From Achatina immaculata (Eukaryota > Mollusca > Gastropoda > Stylommatophora > Achatinidae): a stretch of 64,000 bases of DNA. Shown one piece after another: positions 11,920 to 22,139 of the stretch (positions are counted from its first letter, which is position 1; each line of letters opens with the position of its first letter). A program made the translations under genes and the position numbers. The notes beneath the pieces were generated by a model. That model was not told where the DNA came from. It made no database searches and saw only the letters and a program-made list of their open reading frames with translations. Location: contig CM019708.1 in assembly GCA_009760885.1 (NCBI GenBank), positions 14,734,531-14,798,530 on the forward strand, read 5' to 3'.

Positions 11920-12315
11920 CGAAACATCAGATTTAGATATTATAGCAAGTCTAACTAGAACCAACACAAATGAGAGACCCCAGCTAGATTTTGTGTAGGA
12001 CATAATAAACACATATGATTTATTAGGTACATACAGACATACACACCCTCAGGGCATTGAGATCACTCATAAGAATGAGGCACACAGCAGAGGATATAGG
12101 TTGGACAGAATTTACACACCAAGTACATGCCATATAGCACAAGTCAAACATCTCCCTAGAACATTACATTTCACAGACCACAAGGCAGTTGTAGCAACAG
12201 TAAACACAGTAGCTACAGGTATACCTTTAAAACGATCACCACACTGGAAATTTAAAAACACACTCCTCCAAAACAAACAATTTGTTCAAAATATGACGCA
12301 ACTGAAACTGAGATA
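11920..12315 (+). mobile_element. L1/Tx1-like endonuclease C-terminal piece, inverted
   Basis: The + strand reads as the end of an L1/Tx1 APE endonuclease: SDLDIIASLTRTNTNERPQL, then GYRLDRIYTPSTCHIAQVKH, then the TDHKAV catalytic region near 12175 and PHWKFKNTLLQNKQF near 12250. One stop interrupts it near 11996. In an intact element this part precedes the RT on the same strand; here it is on the opposite strand and abuts the RT segment at about 11910. The C-terminal boundary at 12315 is a sharp switch to unrelated LINE sequence. Confidence 0.75.
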
Positions 12316-12445
12316 GCCAGGCCATATAACAAGAATGGATAGTAGCTGTATTGTAAAGCACATTTTGTGTGGTCACTTTATAGAGGGAAGGAGACCACAT
12401 GATAAACCTAAAGTGAGGTATAAAGTTATTTGTATGTCATAAATG
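12316..12445 (+). mobile_element. LINE C-terminal fragment
   Basis: The + strand resembles the tail found in several animal LINE ORF2 proteins, with GHITRMDS near 12320 and EGRRPHDKPKVRYK near 12385. It is short, in one frame with a stop, and of a different family from the piece to its left. Confidence 0.5.
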
Positions 12446-12559
12446 CCAGATTTATCAATCAGACATGAAGCCTTGGAAGAATATACGTCGTATGACATCG
12501 TGTGATAATTTAAGAAGGGGCACCTGCTTCGGATGAGCAGAAGTAAGTTCTAAGGGTAT

Positions 12560-13727
12560 AAACTAGAGGAAAAAAGTAGGAACAGCTTTATTCCTTATAT
12601 GGGCATACAGTTGTGACGTTTCGGTGTGAGCCTTAATCATACAAAAGCACACGGGACGAAGAAATAGACAAAGGAGATAAAGTATAAATTCACATGAACG
12701 GTATATAAAAAATACGAAGTTAAAAAGTAGAATAAAAATAAACTAAAATAATTGGAGCACTTAGCAGTGACATGCAAGGAGCTGTGGCTTGAACCAGGCT
12801 GTGTTCAGAAATGCGCGTGGTGGAATGTAGAGAATATTTAAATGGAGACTTGTGGTGTGTGATAGATGGGTCATAAATGAGGATGGGGAGGGGGGAAGAG
12901 AACCATGGAGAGGAGAGAGAGTGATACAGTGGTAATCTAGCCGAAAGAAGGTGAAATAGGTGATTCTAGTTGGGGTAGATGAGCTGTAATGTGGTGTTGT
13001 GAGGAGGTTCTGAACTATACGTATGTGTTACAAATGAGAAGGGAGTGGAATTTAATTCAGAGGGATTATGATTGTGGAAGAAGAGAATGTTAAGTGTTGC
13101 TGAATAGCAAGCTCAAACCATGTGGTTCCAGCGTCCCATATTCCTGAATATAGCAGTTATCAAGCGCTAGGCAGGTTCTGCTGTCTGCGTTATGTTGTTT
13201 GATGGCTGTTACCAGAAATTCAGACCTGTCTCTGTGGTTGAGGCCAATGAAATGATGATTCAGGACTGGTTTCGAAGCATGCTGGGTGATATCGTACAGA
13301 TATTTCTGCATCCAGTCAACTAATATGAGACCAGTTTCGCCAATATAAGTTGTCCTGCAACTTTTGCATACAATGACATATATCACACTCCGAGACTCAC
13401 GTGTGAATACCTCATGGAGAGTGAAGATAGTTTTGTGAAAAGTGATCGTTTTCGTTTATCAGATTACAGGACAGGTAACACAACGAGGGCGGTTACATTT
13501 TCTAGTGCCAACATATACAAGGTTCCGCTTCAGGTGGCCGTGGACGAGGATGTCCTTAAGATTTAGTTGCCGTTTATATTTTTAAAGGGGTGGATCGGAG
13601 AAGATGTCGCTAGTAATGGGTTTATTGGCAGATGATGATAAAGAATTTCCTTAACCATCCTACCGTGCGGCTGAAAAGGAAGTGCTAATTTAACTCTGTC
13701 TAATCCGGTAGCAGGTTTTTTTCTGAA
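12560..13727 (-). mobile_element. Penelope-like element, 3' part with GIY-YIG domain (copy P1)
   Basis: The minus strand has the post-RT linker KDILVHGHLKRNLVYVG near 13540. Next come a Cys cluster RKCNRPRCVTCPV near 13490 and a GIY-YIG nuclease core VIYVIVCKSCRTTYIGETG at about 13330-13386. Then follow HHFIGLNHRDRSEFLVTAI and ALDNCYIQEYGTLEPHG. In Penelope-like elements this nuclease follows the RT and makes the target nick. Only the end of the coding region and the 3' untranslated region are present (down to about 12560, ending near aggaacagctttattcc). Two stops follow the Cys cluster near 13450, but the 98-residue nuclease frame at 13090-13386 is open. Copies P2 (+, 13735-15640) and P3 (-, 30045-31385) are related. 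Confidence 0.85.
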
Positions 13728-13734
13728 TGTCTCG

Positions 13735-13802
13735 TGATGGCCATGTAGTCTGGAAAATGAAAACGATCACCTTTCCCAAACTATCCTCACTCTCCATGAG
13801 GG
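13735..13802 (+). mobile_element. Penelope-like element copy P2, 5' piece
   Basis: This + strand segment (gtagtctggaaaatgaaaac, actctccatgagg) matches the region between the Cys cluster and the GIY-YIG core of copies P1 and P3. It stops abruptly at 13802. The rest of the same copy resumes at about 14894, so the copy is split by foreign sequence. Confidence 0.7.
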
Positions 13803-14893
13803 TGTGGACGATACATGCTTGGGTCAGGGGGCCTACGAAGCGTCATCGTCCACGTGATCTGGTAGAGGTTTTTCGGGGGGGGGGGCGGGCCCAATGCATA
13901 TGGAAACATTTTGGATTGAAAGAGATTGGATCAGATCAAGGCTATGGCCGGACAATGCCTGTGTCGTTGTGCTTATGGATGTGCTGTGAATTCCTGTGTA
14001 TTATGGTGATCGTTAGTTATATTCTCCCCGTGCCCACCTCATGTGGTGTAGACTGTGTAGTTGTACAGTAAGCTGTGATGTAGGGCTCGTGTCATTCCGT
14101 GTAATAAGATAATTTGTGTTATATTTCATTGTTATTTTCTCAGCATATTAAATTGGTAACACGTATGCTTTTGTATTGTGGTTTTCCATGTAGATGGTCA
14201 TGTGTTTGCATTAGTAGAGATGCTGTTGATTTTAGGTAACGGCAGCAATGGTTGCGAAGATTAAAGTGCAGTGGCACATATATAGCGTGGTGGATGCCAC
14301 AGGTAGGACCAAGAAAACCATGGACACAGTACTGAATATCAATATTGTAATGGTAGCAATGGCTGCGGGGATTAAAGTGCAATGGCACATGTATAGCGTG
14401 GTGGATGCCACAGGCAAGGATCTGTGAGCTGGGGGCCCAGGTATATAGAGTACACAATATCAACTCTGCTGACATGAGACGTTCATTATTATTTTATATT
14501 ATGCTTGAATTATTGCACTTTCATTGATCATCACATGCTCTGCCTTATTTGATGAAGAATGTCTTAATGTGATATTGATTGTTAGTGTCAGTTTACATGT
14601 GGTTTTTGGGTTCATTGTGAGATTAAAATTGTTGCATCATTGAATTCAGACTTGGTGATTTGTATTACATGTCAATGTATTGTTGTATTGATTGAATGCT
14701 TGAGGATTTGGGCTAAATTAGTATACAATATACCAGGCAGGGGAGAACCTGGTTTGGCGGCCATAATGGGGGAGCTAGATTGGCCCCGAGACCGGAAGTG
14801 CATTGCTAAGAGATTGTTGGTCTGTAACATCTGGATAAAATATTCCCCAGACTAGTTATAAAATGTAAACTTGCACCAAACAAGTTTTGCAAA
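13803..14893. mobile_element. Unclassified ~1.1-kb insertion in Penelope-like copy P2
   Basis: Defined by comparison: P2 sequence is continuous on either side when matched to P3, so about 1.09 kb has been inserted. It begins tgtggacgatacatgc and, depending on the exact edge, ends near gcaccaaacaagttttgca. The TG...CA ends would suit a solo LTR, but the flanking 5-mers (gaggg, aagga) do not match convincingly. A GC-rich hairpin (gtggacgat and atcgtccac) lies at the left end. Inside, about 115 bp are tandemly duplicated (14236-14420). No protein was recognised. Confidence 0.5.
14236..14425. repeat. ~115-bp duplication inside the insertion
   Basis: Two diverged copies share gattaaagtgcagtggcaca and tatagcgtggtggatgccac. 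They begin near 14241 and 14351. The minus-strand frame 14140-14475 is open through both copies but has no recognised domain. Confidence 0.75.
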
Positions 14894-15640
14894 GGATCCG
14901 TATGCGAATCCCGTAATGTGATATATGCCATCGTATGCAAAAGATGCAGGATAACTTATACTCATGAAACTGGTCTCAGATTAAGTGACCACATGCAGAA
15001 ACATCTGTACGATATCACCCAGCATGCTTCGAAACCAGTCCCGAACCATCATTTCAATGGCCTAAACCATAGAGAAAGATCTGACTTTCTGGTAACAGCC
15101 ATCAACCAATGCCACGATGATGACAGAACCCGCCTAGCGCTTGAGAACTGCTACATTCAGGAACATGGGACGCTGGAATAACATGGTTTGAACTAGCTAT
15201 TCAGCAACACCTAACATTCTCCTCTTCCACAATCATAATCCCTCTGCAAGTTCCACTCCCTTCTCACTAGCTGCACATAGTTCAGAACATCCTCTCACAC
15301 TACAACCCCTCCACCCCACCAGTAATCACCTATTTCACCTTCTCTCGGCTAGATTACTTGACTCTCTCCCCTCATTACTGAACACAGCCTCGCTCAAGCC
15401 AAAGGTTCTTACATGTGGCAGCTAAGTGCGCCATTCATTTTATTTTATTCTACTTTTCCAATTCACATATTTTTACATAGCATTCATGTGAAATAATACT
15501 TTATCTCCTTTGTCTATTTCTTCTTCCCGTGTGGTTTTATATGACTAAGGCTCATGCCAAAACGTCACAACTTTCTACTCGTTAAGTAATAAAACTGTTC
15601 CTACTTTCTTCCTAGTTTATACATTTTGGTATCACAGTTT
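14894..15640 (+). mobile_element. Penelope-like element copy P2, GIY-YIG and 3' UTR
   Basis: The + strand frame 14918-15181 reads VIYAIVCKRCRITYTHETG, then RLSDHMQKHLYDITQHASKP, HHFNGLNHRERSDFLVTAI and LALENCYIQEHGTLE. This is the GIY-YIG nuclease of P1, but the second motif has H in place of G (TYTHETG against TYIGETG), so activity is doubtful. It is followed by a stop and the shared 3' UTR, with the same terminal motif (aaaacgtcacaact ... ctgttcctactttcttcct). It lies head-to-head with P1. Confidence 0.85.
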
Positions 15641-15813
15641 TACTGCAGTGACTTCGTGTCTAGTTATATACTTATACACCAATATAATTCTAAGTGTGAG
15701 CACAGATTATATTAATGAGCGTCGTATGGCGTGATGGTGAATACACGCACTAACTTATCGTAGAATATTTGCAGACTATACGACCACGTGACTTGCTTTA
15801 TTTTCCTTACCAG

Positions 15814-15872
15814 CTGGAGGAAATTAAACAGAAAATCTATCATGTCACAGAACAGCCTAAGGGATATCTAGT
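15814..15872 (+). CDS. Possible extra coiled-coil exon of the FReD gene
   Basis: A good acceptor (tattttccttaccag) precedes LEEIKQKIYHVTEQPKGYL, which looks like the coiled-coil linker of gastropod FREP-type proteins. The frame is open. No strong donor follows; a weak one (a|gttacc near 15875) would give the phase needed by the next exon at 16204, and a 51-bp satellite starts at the same place and may have damaged the original donor. This is a guess from context. Confidence 0.25.
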
Positions 15873-16066
15873 TAGTTACCATATTTTCCTTGATCTGTCA
15901 GTTAATCTAGTGGGATATCTAGTTAGTGACCATATCTTCCTTGATCTGTCAGTTATACTAGTCGGATATCTAGTTAGTGACCATATCTTCCTTGATCTGT
16001 CAGTTACACTAGTCGGATATCTAGTTAGTGACCATATCTTCCTTGACCTGTCAGTTACACTAGTGA
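15862..16066. repeat. 51-bp tandem repeat, four copies
   Basis: The unit begins ggatatctagttagtgacca and contains ttccttgatctgtcagtta. Copies start at about 15862, 15913, 15964 and 16015. The period is a multiple of three, so both strands stay open across the array, which explains the long frames here without implying a protein. Confidence 0.95.
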
Positions 16067-16203
16067 CTGTGGTCAGTATCAAGTATGGCAGCTTTTATTC
16101 TCACATTTCTACAGCTGACCTTGAACAACCAACCTCGCCCTAAAAGATGATCATAGTAACTACTTCGGTACTAAGAGAGTTAATTTGTTCTATAATTTTC
16201 TAG

Positions 16204-16397
16204 CCCTGGTCTCCTATGAGCTGATGGAGCTGAAGGCGCATGCTCAGAAAAAGGAAGAAGAACTAACAAGGTGGAGACATAATACAACCATCTTGGAAGA
16301 AGAATTAACTAGACTCTTATACAATCTTACAAACCTAGAACAGCTGAAAACACGACTTGATAAATATTTTCCTGGTTTATTCAATCAGCTACTTCCG
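16204..16397 (+). CDS. Fibrinogen-related lectin, coiled-coil exon
   Basis: This exon is bounded by the acceptor ctataattttctag and the donor gtaagt. It enters one base into a codon and ends on a codon boundary, matching the next exon. It encodes about 64 residues of amphipathic helix, for example ELMELKAHAQKKEEELTRWR and ILEEELTRLLYNLTNLEQLK, ending FPGLFNQLLP. In gastropod FREPs a coiled-coil linker of this sort separates N-terminal immunoglobulin or other domains from the fibrinogen domain and drives oligomerisation. Exons for a signal peptide and any N-terminal domain should lie further left. I did not find them, so they may be out of the window or too diverged to see. Two possible N-glycosylation sites (NTT, NLT) fit a secreted protein. 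Confidence 0.75.
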
Positions 16398-17565
16398 GTA
16401 AGTTATTCTGTATTTATTATCATATAGTGAATTACGGCTATGTTTTATTTTAATGGCTTACAACACGTGACCTTATTTCAGGTCCATTTTCACAGAGAAA
16501 CGTGCAATTTTCAGGCCTCTGTTTATAAACCCTAGGCAAACTCGCTACTGTAAAACTTGCTACTGTAAAACTTGCTGCTGTAATACTTGCTACTGTAATA
16601 CTTGCTTCTGTAAAGCTGGCTACTGTAAAAACTGTAGAGCTACAGAGTAATGTCATATTTCGTCAAAAAATAAATCAATATGTAGTGGGGCGGGTTTTAA
16701 ACTGAGAGGTAGAGACAAATATTATGGTCCTTGTTGCAGAGTGGCTGTAGAGCTTTGTCGACATAATAGATAGTAAGACGATGACTGACGACTTGTTACT
16801 TCTAGAATCTGAGCATTTTGACCTATTGTCGCGTCCGTTAATTAACCTTATTAGGAGAGCTGAGCTATTTTTGTTCCTACCCGTGCGTAGCCCAAAGAAG
16901 ACTCACTGTCTCATCTGCTCTCCATCCACCACAAAAATAATAAATACATCAATCATGTGAGGTACAAGGTATCGCTGCCAGAGGCAAGGGGGCATAACTT
17001 CACTAGGACAGACATTTCCCCAGTGTAGCCAGAAATTCTGATATAAGGGCGTAAACATTGTCCATAATTCTGATGATTTCTAAATGACAGCTCCACTCAT
17101 TCGAGGCTGCGTAAAAGAAAACGCCGACGTTTACGTTTCTAGCGAGGTGGACGTGACATTCCTGAGCGGGTGATATCTGGCTGCTCCCTTTCTAAAAGTC
17201 ATCGTAACAAACTAATTCCGTGCTCAACATAAGTGTATCGTGTATCAAAATAAGTGTAAATGAATGTCGATTGCACGAAGGAAGTTATTTGTCATGGAAA
17301 ACCGGTGTGAAAAGATGGAAACATTTTTGAGAACTAAAAAAAATAATTTTTTTTTGGCTGATAAATAAAATTGTGTTCCACTTACCATCACTGTGACATA
17401 AATCCAGTGTGAAATATATAATCTAACAGTATGTAGTACATTGCAACAATATTTGGAGATGTTTTTGATATCAAATAAATCCAGGAGTCAAATAAATTCA
17501 AACACAGCTATAGAATCACACAGAACCACGTAGGGCGACTGCCAATTTCAGTGTCACTGATACAC
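16398..17565. other. FReD intron, nothing recognised
   Basis: Only a short microrepeat (aacttgctactgtaaa, about 16550-16630) was seen. No transposon motif or coding pattern was found in the remainder. Confidence 0.4.
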
Positions 17566-17650
17566 GAACTGTGTACAGATTCCTCGTATAACGAACTGTG
17601 TACAGATTCCTCGTATAACGAACTGTGTACAGATTCCTCGTATAACGAGA
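17566..17650. repeat. 27-bp tandem repeat, three copies
   Basis: Unit cgaactgtgtacagattcct plus cgtataa, three almost identical copies in the first FReD intron. Confidence 0.9.
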
Positions 17651-18074
17651 ATGACGGCTTTAGCCTGCTGGTCAGATAATGCCCGAAAACCCTCCTAAAA
17701 TAGTCTGCAACTGTCTAACAGGTCCACCACTGCCAGAAGCACACACAGAAAGATCAGTCGAGTCGGTGGCTGTGTCCAATTTGCCTATCTGTCTCAAAAA
17801 TAGTTTAAAATTACACGAGAAACGCTGAATTTCAAAATGGCCTCCATTAACAGGGGTGAGAGGAAGTTTAGTTTCGAATGACATGAGCACTGACTGGTTA
17901 AATGAAAAGTTACATCGTGTTTTTCAAAGAAACGAAACATCCAGCCATAAATGGATGTCTAGTACAAACTCGCCAAATCGGAAGCAGCCATAAATGGTTT
18001 TATGATATAGATTGAAGATTTGTAGAATGTCCCCTCCTCTTAGACAGGGTTATCTTCTCTTTATAAACATAGTA

Positions 18075-18287
18075 ATTATCATCATCATCAGGTGCCGTGC
18101 CGACTGGCGTTGGATATTATACTTCTCCAGAATACACGATCCTTCATGCAGGCCATCAGCTCAGTTAGTGATCTCCTCTCACACCATCCCATCAGACTGT
18201 CCAGTATCATTTCTCTCGGTCTTCCTTTGGATCTTCTTCACTCTATTTTTCCTGTTATAATATCTTCAATGCCCCCTCTTCTCATAT
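18075..18287 (-). mobile_element. RTE-A LINE 3' end, copy A3
   Basis: Starts at an atcatcatcatca tail followed by ggtgccgtgccgactggcgt and matches the first 210 bases of the 3' UTRs of copies A1 and A2. It breaks off at ccccctcttctca. A very short 5'-truncated insertion. It is followed by small repeats of gtaaacatagtaacc (18290-18400). Confidence 0.85.
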
Positions 18288-18744
18288 AGTAAACTCGTCG
18301 TAAACATAGTAACCCCGTAGTAAACATAGTAACCTCATCATAAACATAGTAACCTCATCATAAACATAGTAACCCCTTTGTAAACATAGTAATCTCTTCC
18401 TAAAGAATATATTATTCTCTTCCTCAAAAGCACACAGGAAAGGTAACTGTAAGATACATTATGCAGGATATGTTCTGAAAGTTGGAAATAAGTAAACAAG
18501 TACATTAGATTCCGCTAAATAACTTACTACATCAGTGCCCTCCTAAGCTAGAAAGAATTTGAATCTGATAAATTTCGTTAAATGAAACACATACCAATGG
18601 AATATCCCCTAATATCAAGGCCCACGTGGTCTCTGTCTCTAGTGTGCCCGAATCTATGTGGCCATATTTGACACATGAAAGTATCAAGATACTGGCTGCT
18701 ATAGTCTCTTATAAATCATTAGGTAACACTGGCCAACACACATT

Positions 18745-19613
18745 TGTACCTCAAATGTTAGGCCTTTTTCTTGGTATATTTTACCTGCTGACTCCAAAAA
18801 TGGCACACGTTTTCCTCTATCCGCTCTATTTTTTTTTGAGATGCAGAACATATGCCATATACCATTCTTTACTCTGCTCGTCCATAACTAATCAGGATAT
18901 TTTAATGTAGTATTTAAATTAATATCTTATAAGCATGAATAAAACATTTTAAAAATTAAAGGGAAAGTATACGACATGAACATCTACTTATTTCATACCA
19001 AAAGCACAAGTTTATGATACAAATTTACAACTCATTCGACACACAAGAAGCTCCTTTTGTAAGACTTCCGAGAGTGGGATCTGCCAGGACAATCCCGCAT
19101 AAGATTCCAACAATTGTCTGCCATCATGTGTGCATCTCATTTTCCTTGGTGTCCGATTTCCGTTGTTTTTATGTCTTGGTGAAATCTTTCATCTTGCTCT
19201 TCGCTTAAGCCACCAAGGTTCTCTGGAAAGCGATCTAACTGACTGTGCACAAAACTAGATTTTAACACTCATGTTACAGCCAGGCCTGTTGAAATGAAAG
19301 AGCATATCTTCTACTAATTGTGTGTAGTTGTCTGCCTTTATGTTGCCAAGAAAGCTTTTCACAACAAGAACAAATGAACACCAGGTATGTGATTTGATTT
19401 CATTCATTGATGGTATGAAACGTGTGTCATTTGTAAGTTGTCTGATCTGTGGACCATCGAAAACTCCTGCCTTCAGTTTTTCCATGGTAAGACTTATGCA
19501 CTACGTATTCAATGCACGAACCGTCTTTATTCAAAGCCTTTAGAAATTGTTTCATCAGATCTAGCTTTATATGTAGTGGTGGCAGTATGATTCTATCTCG
19601 TGTTACTGTGATA
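18745..19613 (-). mobile_element. Dispersed multicopy ORF, copy U1 (decayed)
   Basis: The minus-strand frame 19255-19485 reads EKLKAGVFDGPQIRQLTNDT, then SFVLVVKSFLGNIKADNYTQ and GCNMSVKI. Upstream, DRIILPPLHIKLDLMKQFLK can be read with frameshifts. A related copy on the + strand lies at 52500-53600, and similarity extends past the coding end to about 18745. From memory the LPPLHIKLGLMK...GVFDGPQI protein is an abundant, intronless, unnamed family in invertebrate genomes. Its spread suggests it is carried by a transposable element, but I cannot name the class. Confidence 0.6.
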
Positions 19614-19988
19614 GTATATTGTTAGGTCAGTCAAAGGGAGGTAATAATGCAACAGTATAGGATTATGTAAAGGGAGTGGATATATAATAAGGTAGTAGTC
19701 TCCCCTGCACAGAGTTAAGTTTGGATCTTGTAGGCGTGTGTAGCGGGAAAATCGGTTGTAGAGTCGCACGCGTTTTTGGAATTAACTTGTAATGAACGAA
19801 TTGGTAGGAGACGCAGGAAGAAGCAGGCGACATTAGAAGGAGATGACATTAGAGAAAACGGTTAGGACCGGCAGAAGTGGGAAGCATTCAAACTGTAGAT
19901 TCACAGAAGTTTTCCTTTTAGTTAGTAGTTACTTGGGCTTTCGTAATGGTAATAAGTAAATTGTAGTCTGTCCCTGTACTTTTACTTG

Positions 19989-20341
19989 TACATGTACGAA
20001 CCCCCTGTAACTGCGAACTGTTGTTTTTTTTGTTTGCAGCCGATGCTGTAGAGATGCTGAGCCACAGCATCGTATCGGCGTGGGAGCGGGTTATGACGGC
20101 TACTTTTTCAGTCCAAGGGTACAGCTAAAAAACAGGGGGTGTGCAATGTTTCTTCAGCAAACTCCACCACCAAAGGGACTATGGCGATCCCTGTCCCGTT
20201 AGCCAGGCTAGATCTGTTCCTAGGGTTACCAACGGAGAGGTGGGACATGGTCTTGGTCAGCTATGGTTCGCCAACCCTGACGTTGGCATAACAGCTATGG
20301 GTCGCTGATTGCCTCATCGGACAGGGTCTTCACCCCCCCCC
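19989..20341. mobile_element. Dispersed element R1, copy 2
   Basis: From tgtacgaaccccctgtaact to agggtcttcac and a C run. It shares the full 5' to 3' order of the copy at 39327-39835: the hairpin ccgatgctgt...acagcatcg, gcgtgggagcgggt, ccaccacc, ggcgatccctg, gccaggcta, ttggtcagctatgg. It has two copies of the ctatgggtcgct motif where the other copy has an expanded 34-bp array. No coding capacity. A C run ends the element. Confidence 0.7.
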
Positions 20342-20460
20342 CCCAGTCAGTGCCTGTAGAAATGCCTTGTGTCTGTAGAAATGCCTTGTGCCTGTAGAAA
20401 TGCCTTGTGCCTGTACAAATGCCTTGTGTCTGTAGAAATACCTTGTGCCTGTCAAGATTG
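20342..20460. repeat. ~19-bp tandem repeat
   Basis: Unit aatgccttgtgcctgtaga, about six copies. The minus-strand frame 20295-20522 is an artefact of it. Confidence 0.85.
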
Positions 20461-22130
20461 TTCTTTTCAGGGCAGTTCCTCAGATTTTTAGTTTTGAGTG
20501 TAGAAATATCTGTAAGAAGCAATGTCCTTCACCATTTTTGCAGTGTGAGAGGTTGTCCCATGGCGACGTAAAGTCGCACGGATCTGTTTCATATAATTGT
20601 AACTTCATCAGTTTTTTTACATACTCCCGATCTGGCAATATCCACAAACAAATGTGTTTTCATCAATAAATTTGATTTTCTTGTAGTGCCCAGAGTTAAG
20701 TGGTTGTTGATTTATGTTTGTATTTTTTTTTAGTGCCCGCATGGGCTTGCTAGATAATTTTACCACGTGTGTGGTGAGGGTCTGTAGATTAAAATAGCCA
20801 AAAGGCTGACTTTTTAGCAAGTGAGTTGTTAGCCAAGATTTATGTTTGTATCGCACCTGTGAGGTGACATGTTCAGTTGTTTTTTCTTATACACTCACAG
20901 CCGTGTATGAACTATACCTTAACTGCTCCTGGGTTATGTAATGTTACATATTGAGTGTCTCAATGTAACAGAAATCAGGCCGCTAGATAAATCTCAGAGA
21001 CCAAAGTCTTCATCAAGTCAACAATTACAGTACAGATATTAGATGATTAGATAAATCGTTTCATGTGTGCATATACACACGCACATCAAACACGATTCGT
21101 CTTTAATAATCTTTAATAGTAAAGGTACTTGATTATGTTCCTTGTTGGTACTTGATTATGTTCCTTGTTGTAGTATCGATTTTTTAGAATGAGTCATCTC
21201 ACGGTTCAGATATTAGAAATGACTCCCAGCTCAGGTAAACTTGCACGAGAAATATCAGCTTAGTTAGGGAAAGTCTTTAGGTGTAGACTTTGGAATGTCT
21301 GTTGTTGACACAACAGACTAAATTTGGTATCAGAGATTTTAGTTTTTACGAAATTGTTTGTTTTGGAAACTAAAGTTTATAAAAATATGATTATTCACGA
21401 GGAGGGAGCTTTTCTTCATAATAGAATATTCGGGAATCATGGAAGGAATTAGTATGGGATATTTAAGCTTGACTAAGTTTTTGAAGAGGGGATATTTGTA
21501 GTAAATTTGGCTCAGTCGTCATGTTTTTCCAGTAGACAAGTTTCCAAGTAGTCAGTTTCAGTATGTAGTAAACAGTTTCAGCACATTGTCCTTTAGGACA
21601 AGTTTTCTTGTCAGTAAAATGTAAGCTGTTAGTAGTGTTGTCCTTATCAGGATAGAACTGTGTTGTTCTAGTTTCCAACATTTGGAAGATATATATATGT
21701 TCTGAATATTTTTTTGGAAATTAACTATTTTGTAAGTAGTTGCTTATAGTAGTTACTAGATGTCAGAACTTTCTTCCCCATGGCGTTGACTACGAGCCCA
21801 GGAAGTTCTTGTAATATTTGTTGATTCAACCTGCCATGTTGGCAGCTCGTCCTCTTTTCTCATCTCCATTTTCTATCGTTCATTTCTTCATTCAATAAAT
21901 GTTTGATGTGTATTTTTGTTGTTGGACTATTATTACTTTCATGGAGTGGTCTTGATGTTAGCCCTGTCGAGTGAACGGGAAGTCCTGTCAAAGTTTTCCT
22001 ACGTGACACTGTCTTTTTTGTTGTAGCAGTTGCAAACCTGGCATTGTTGTTGTGTCACTCAGGATGTGCCTTAGTGACAACATTGCCTTTTTTTGGTAGA
22101 GTAGTGTTCCCCCGTGTGGTACCAGGGATC
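20461..22130. other. FReD intron, no feature recognised
   Basis: AT-rich; one short direct duplication (cttgattatgttccttgttg near 21130-21170). No protein motif or transposon end recognised. Confidence 0.35.
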
Positions 22131-22139
22131 TGGGCACAT

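Noticed and set aside
15769..16143. 124-codon + frame and 68-codon minus frame at 15.8-16.1 kb
   Set aside because: Both run through the 51-bp satellite. Only the first 20 or so codons after the acceptor at 15814 were kept, as a low-confidence exon.
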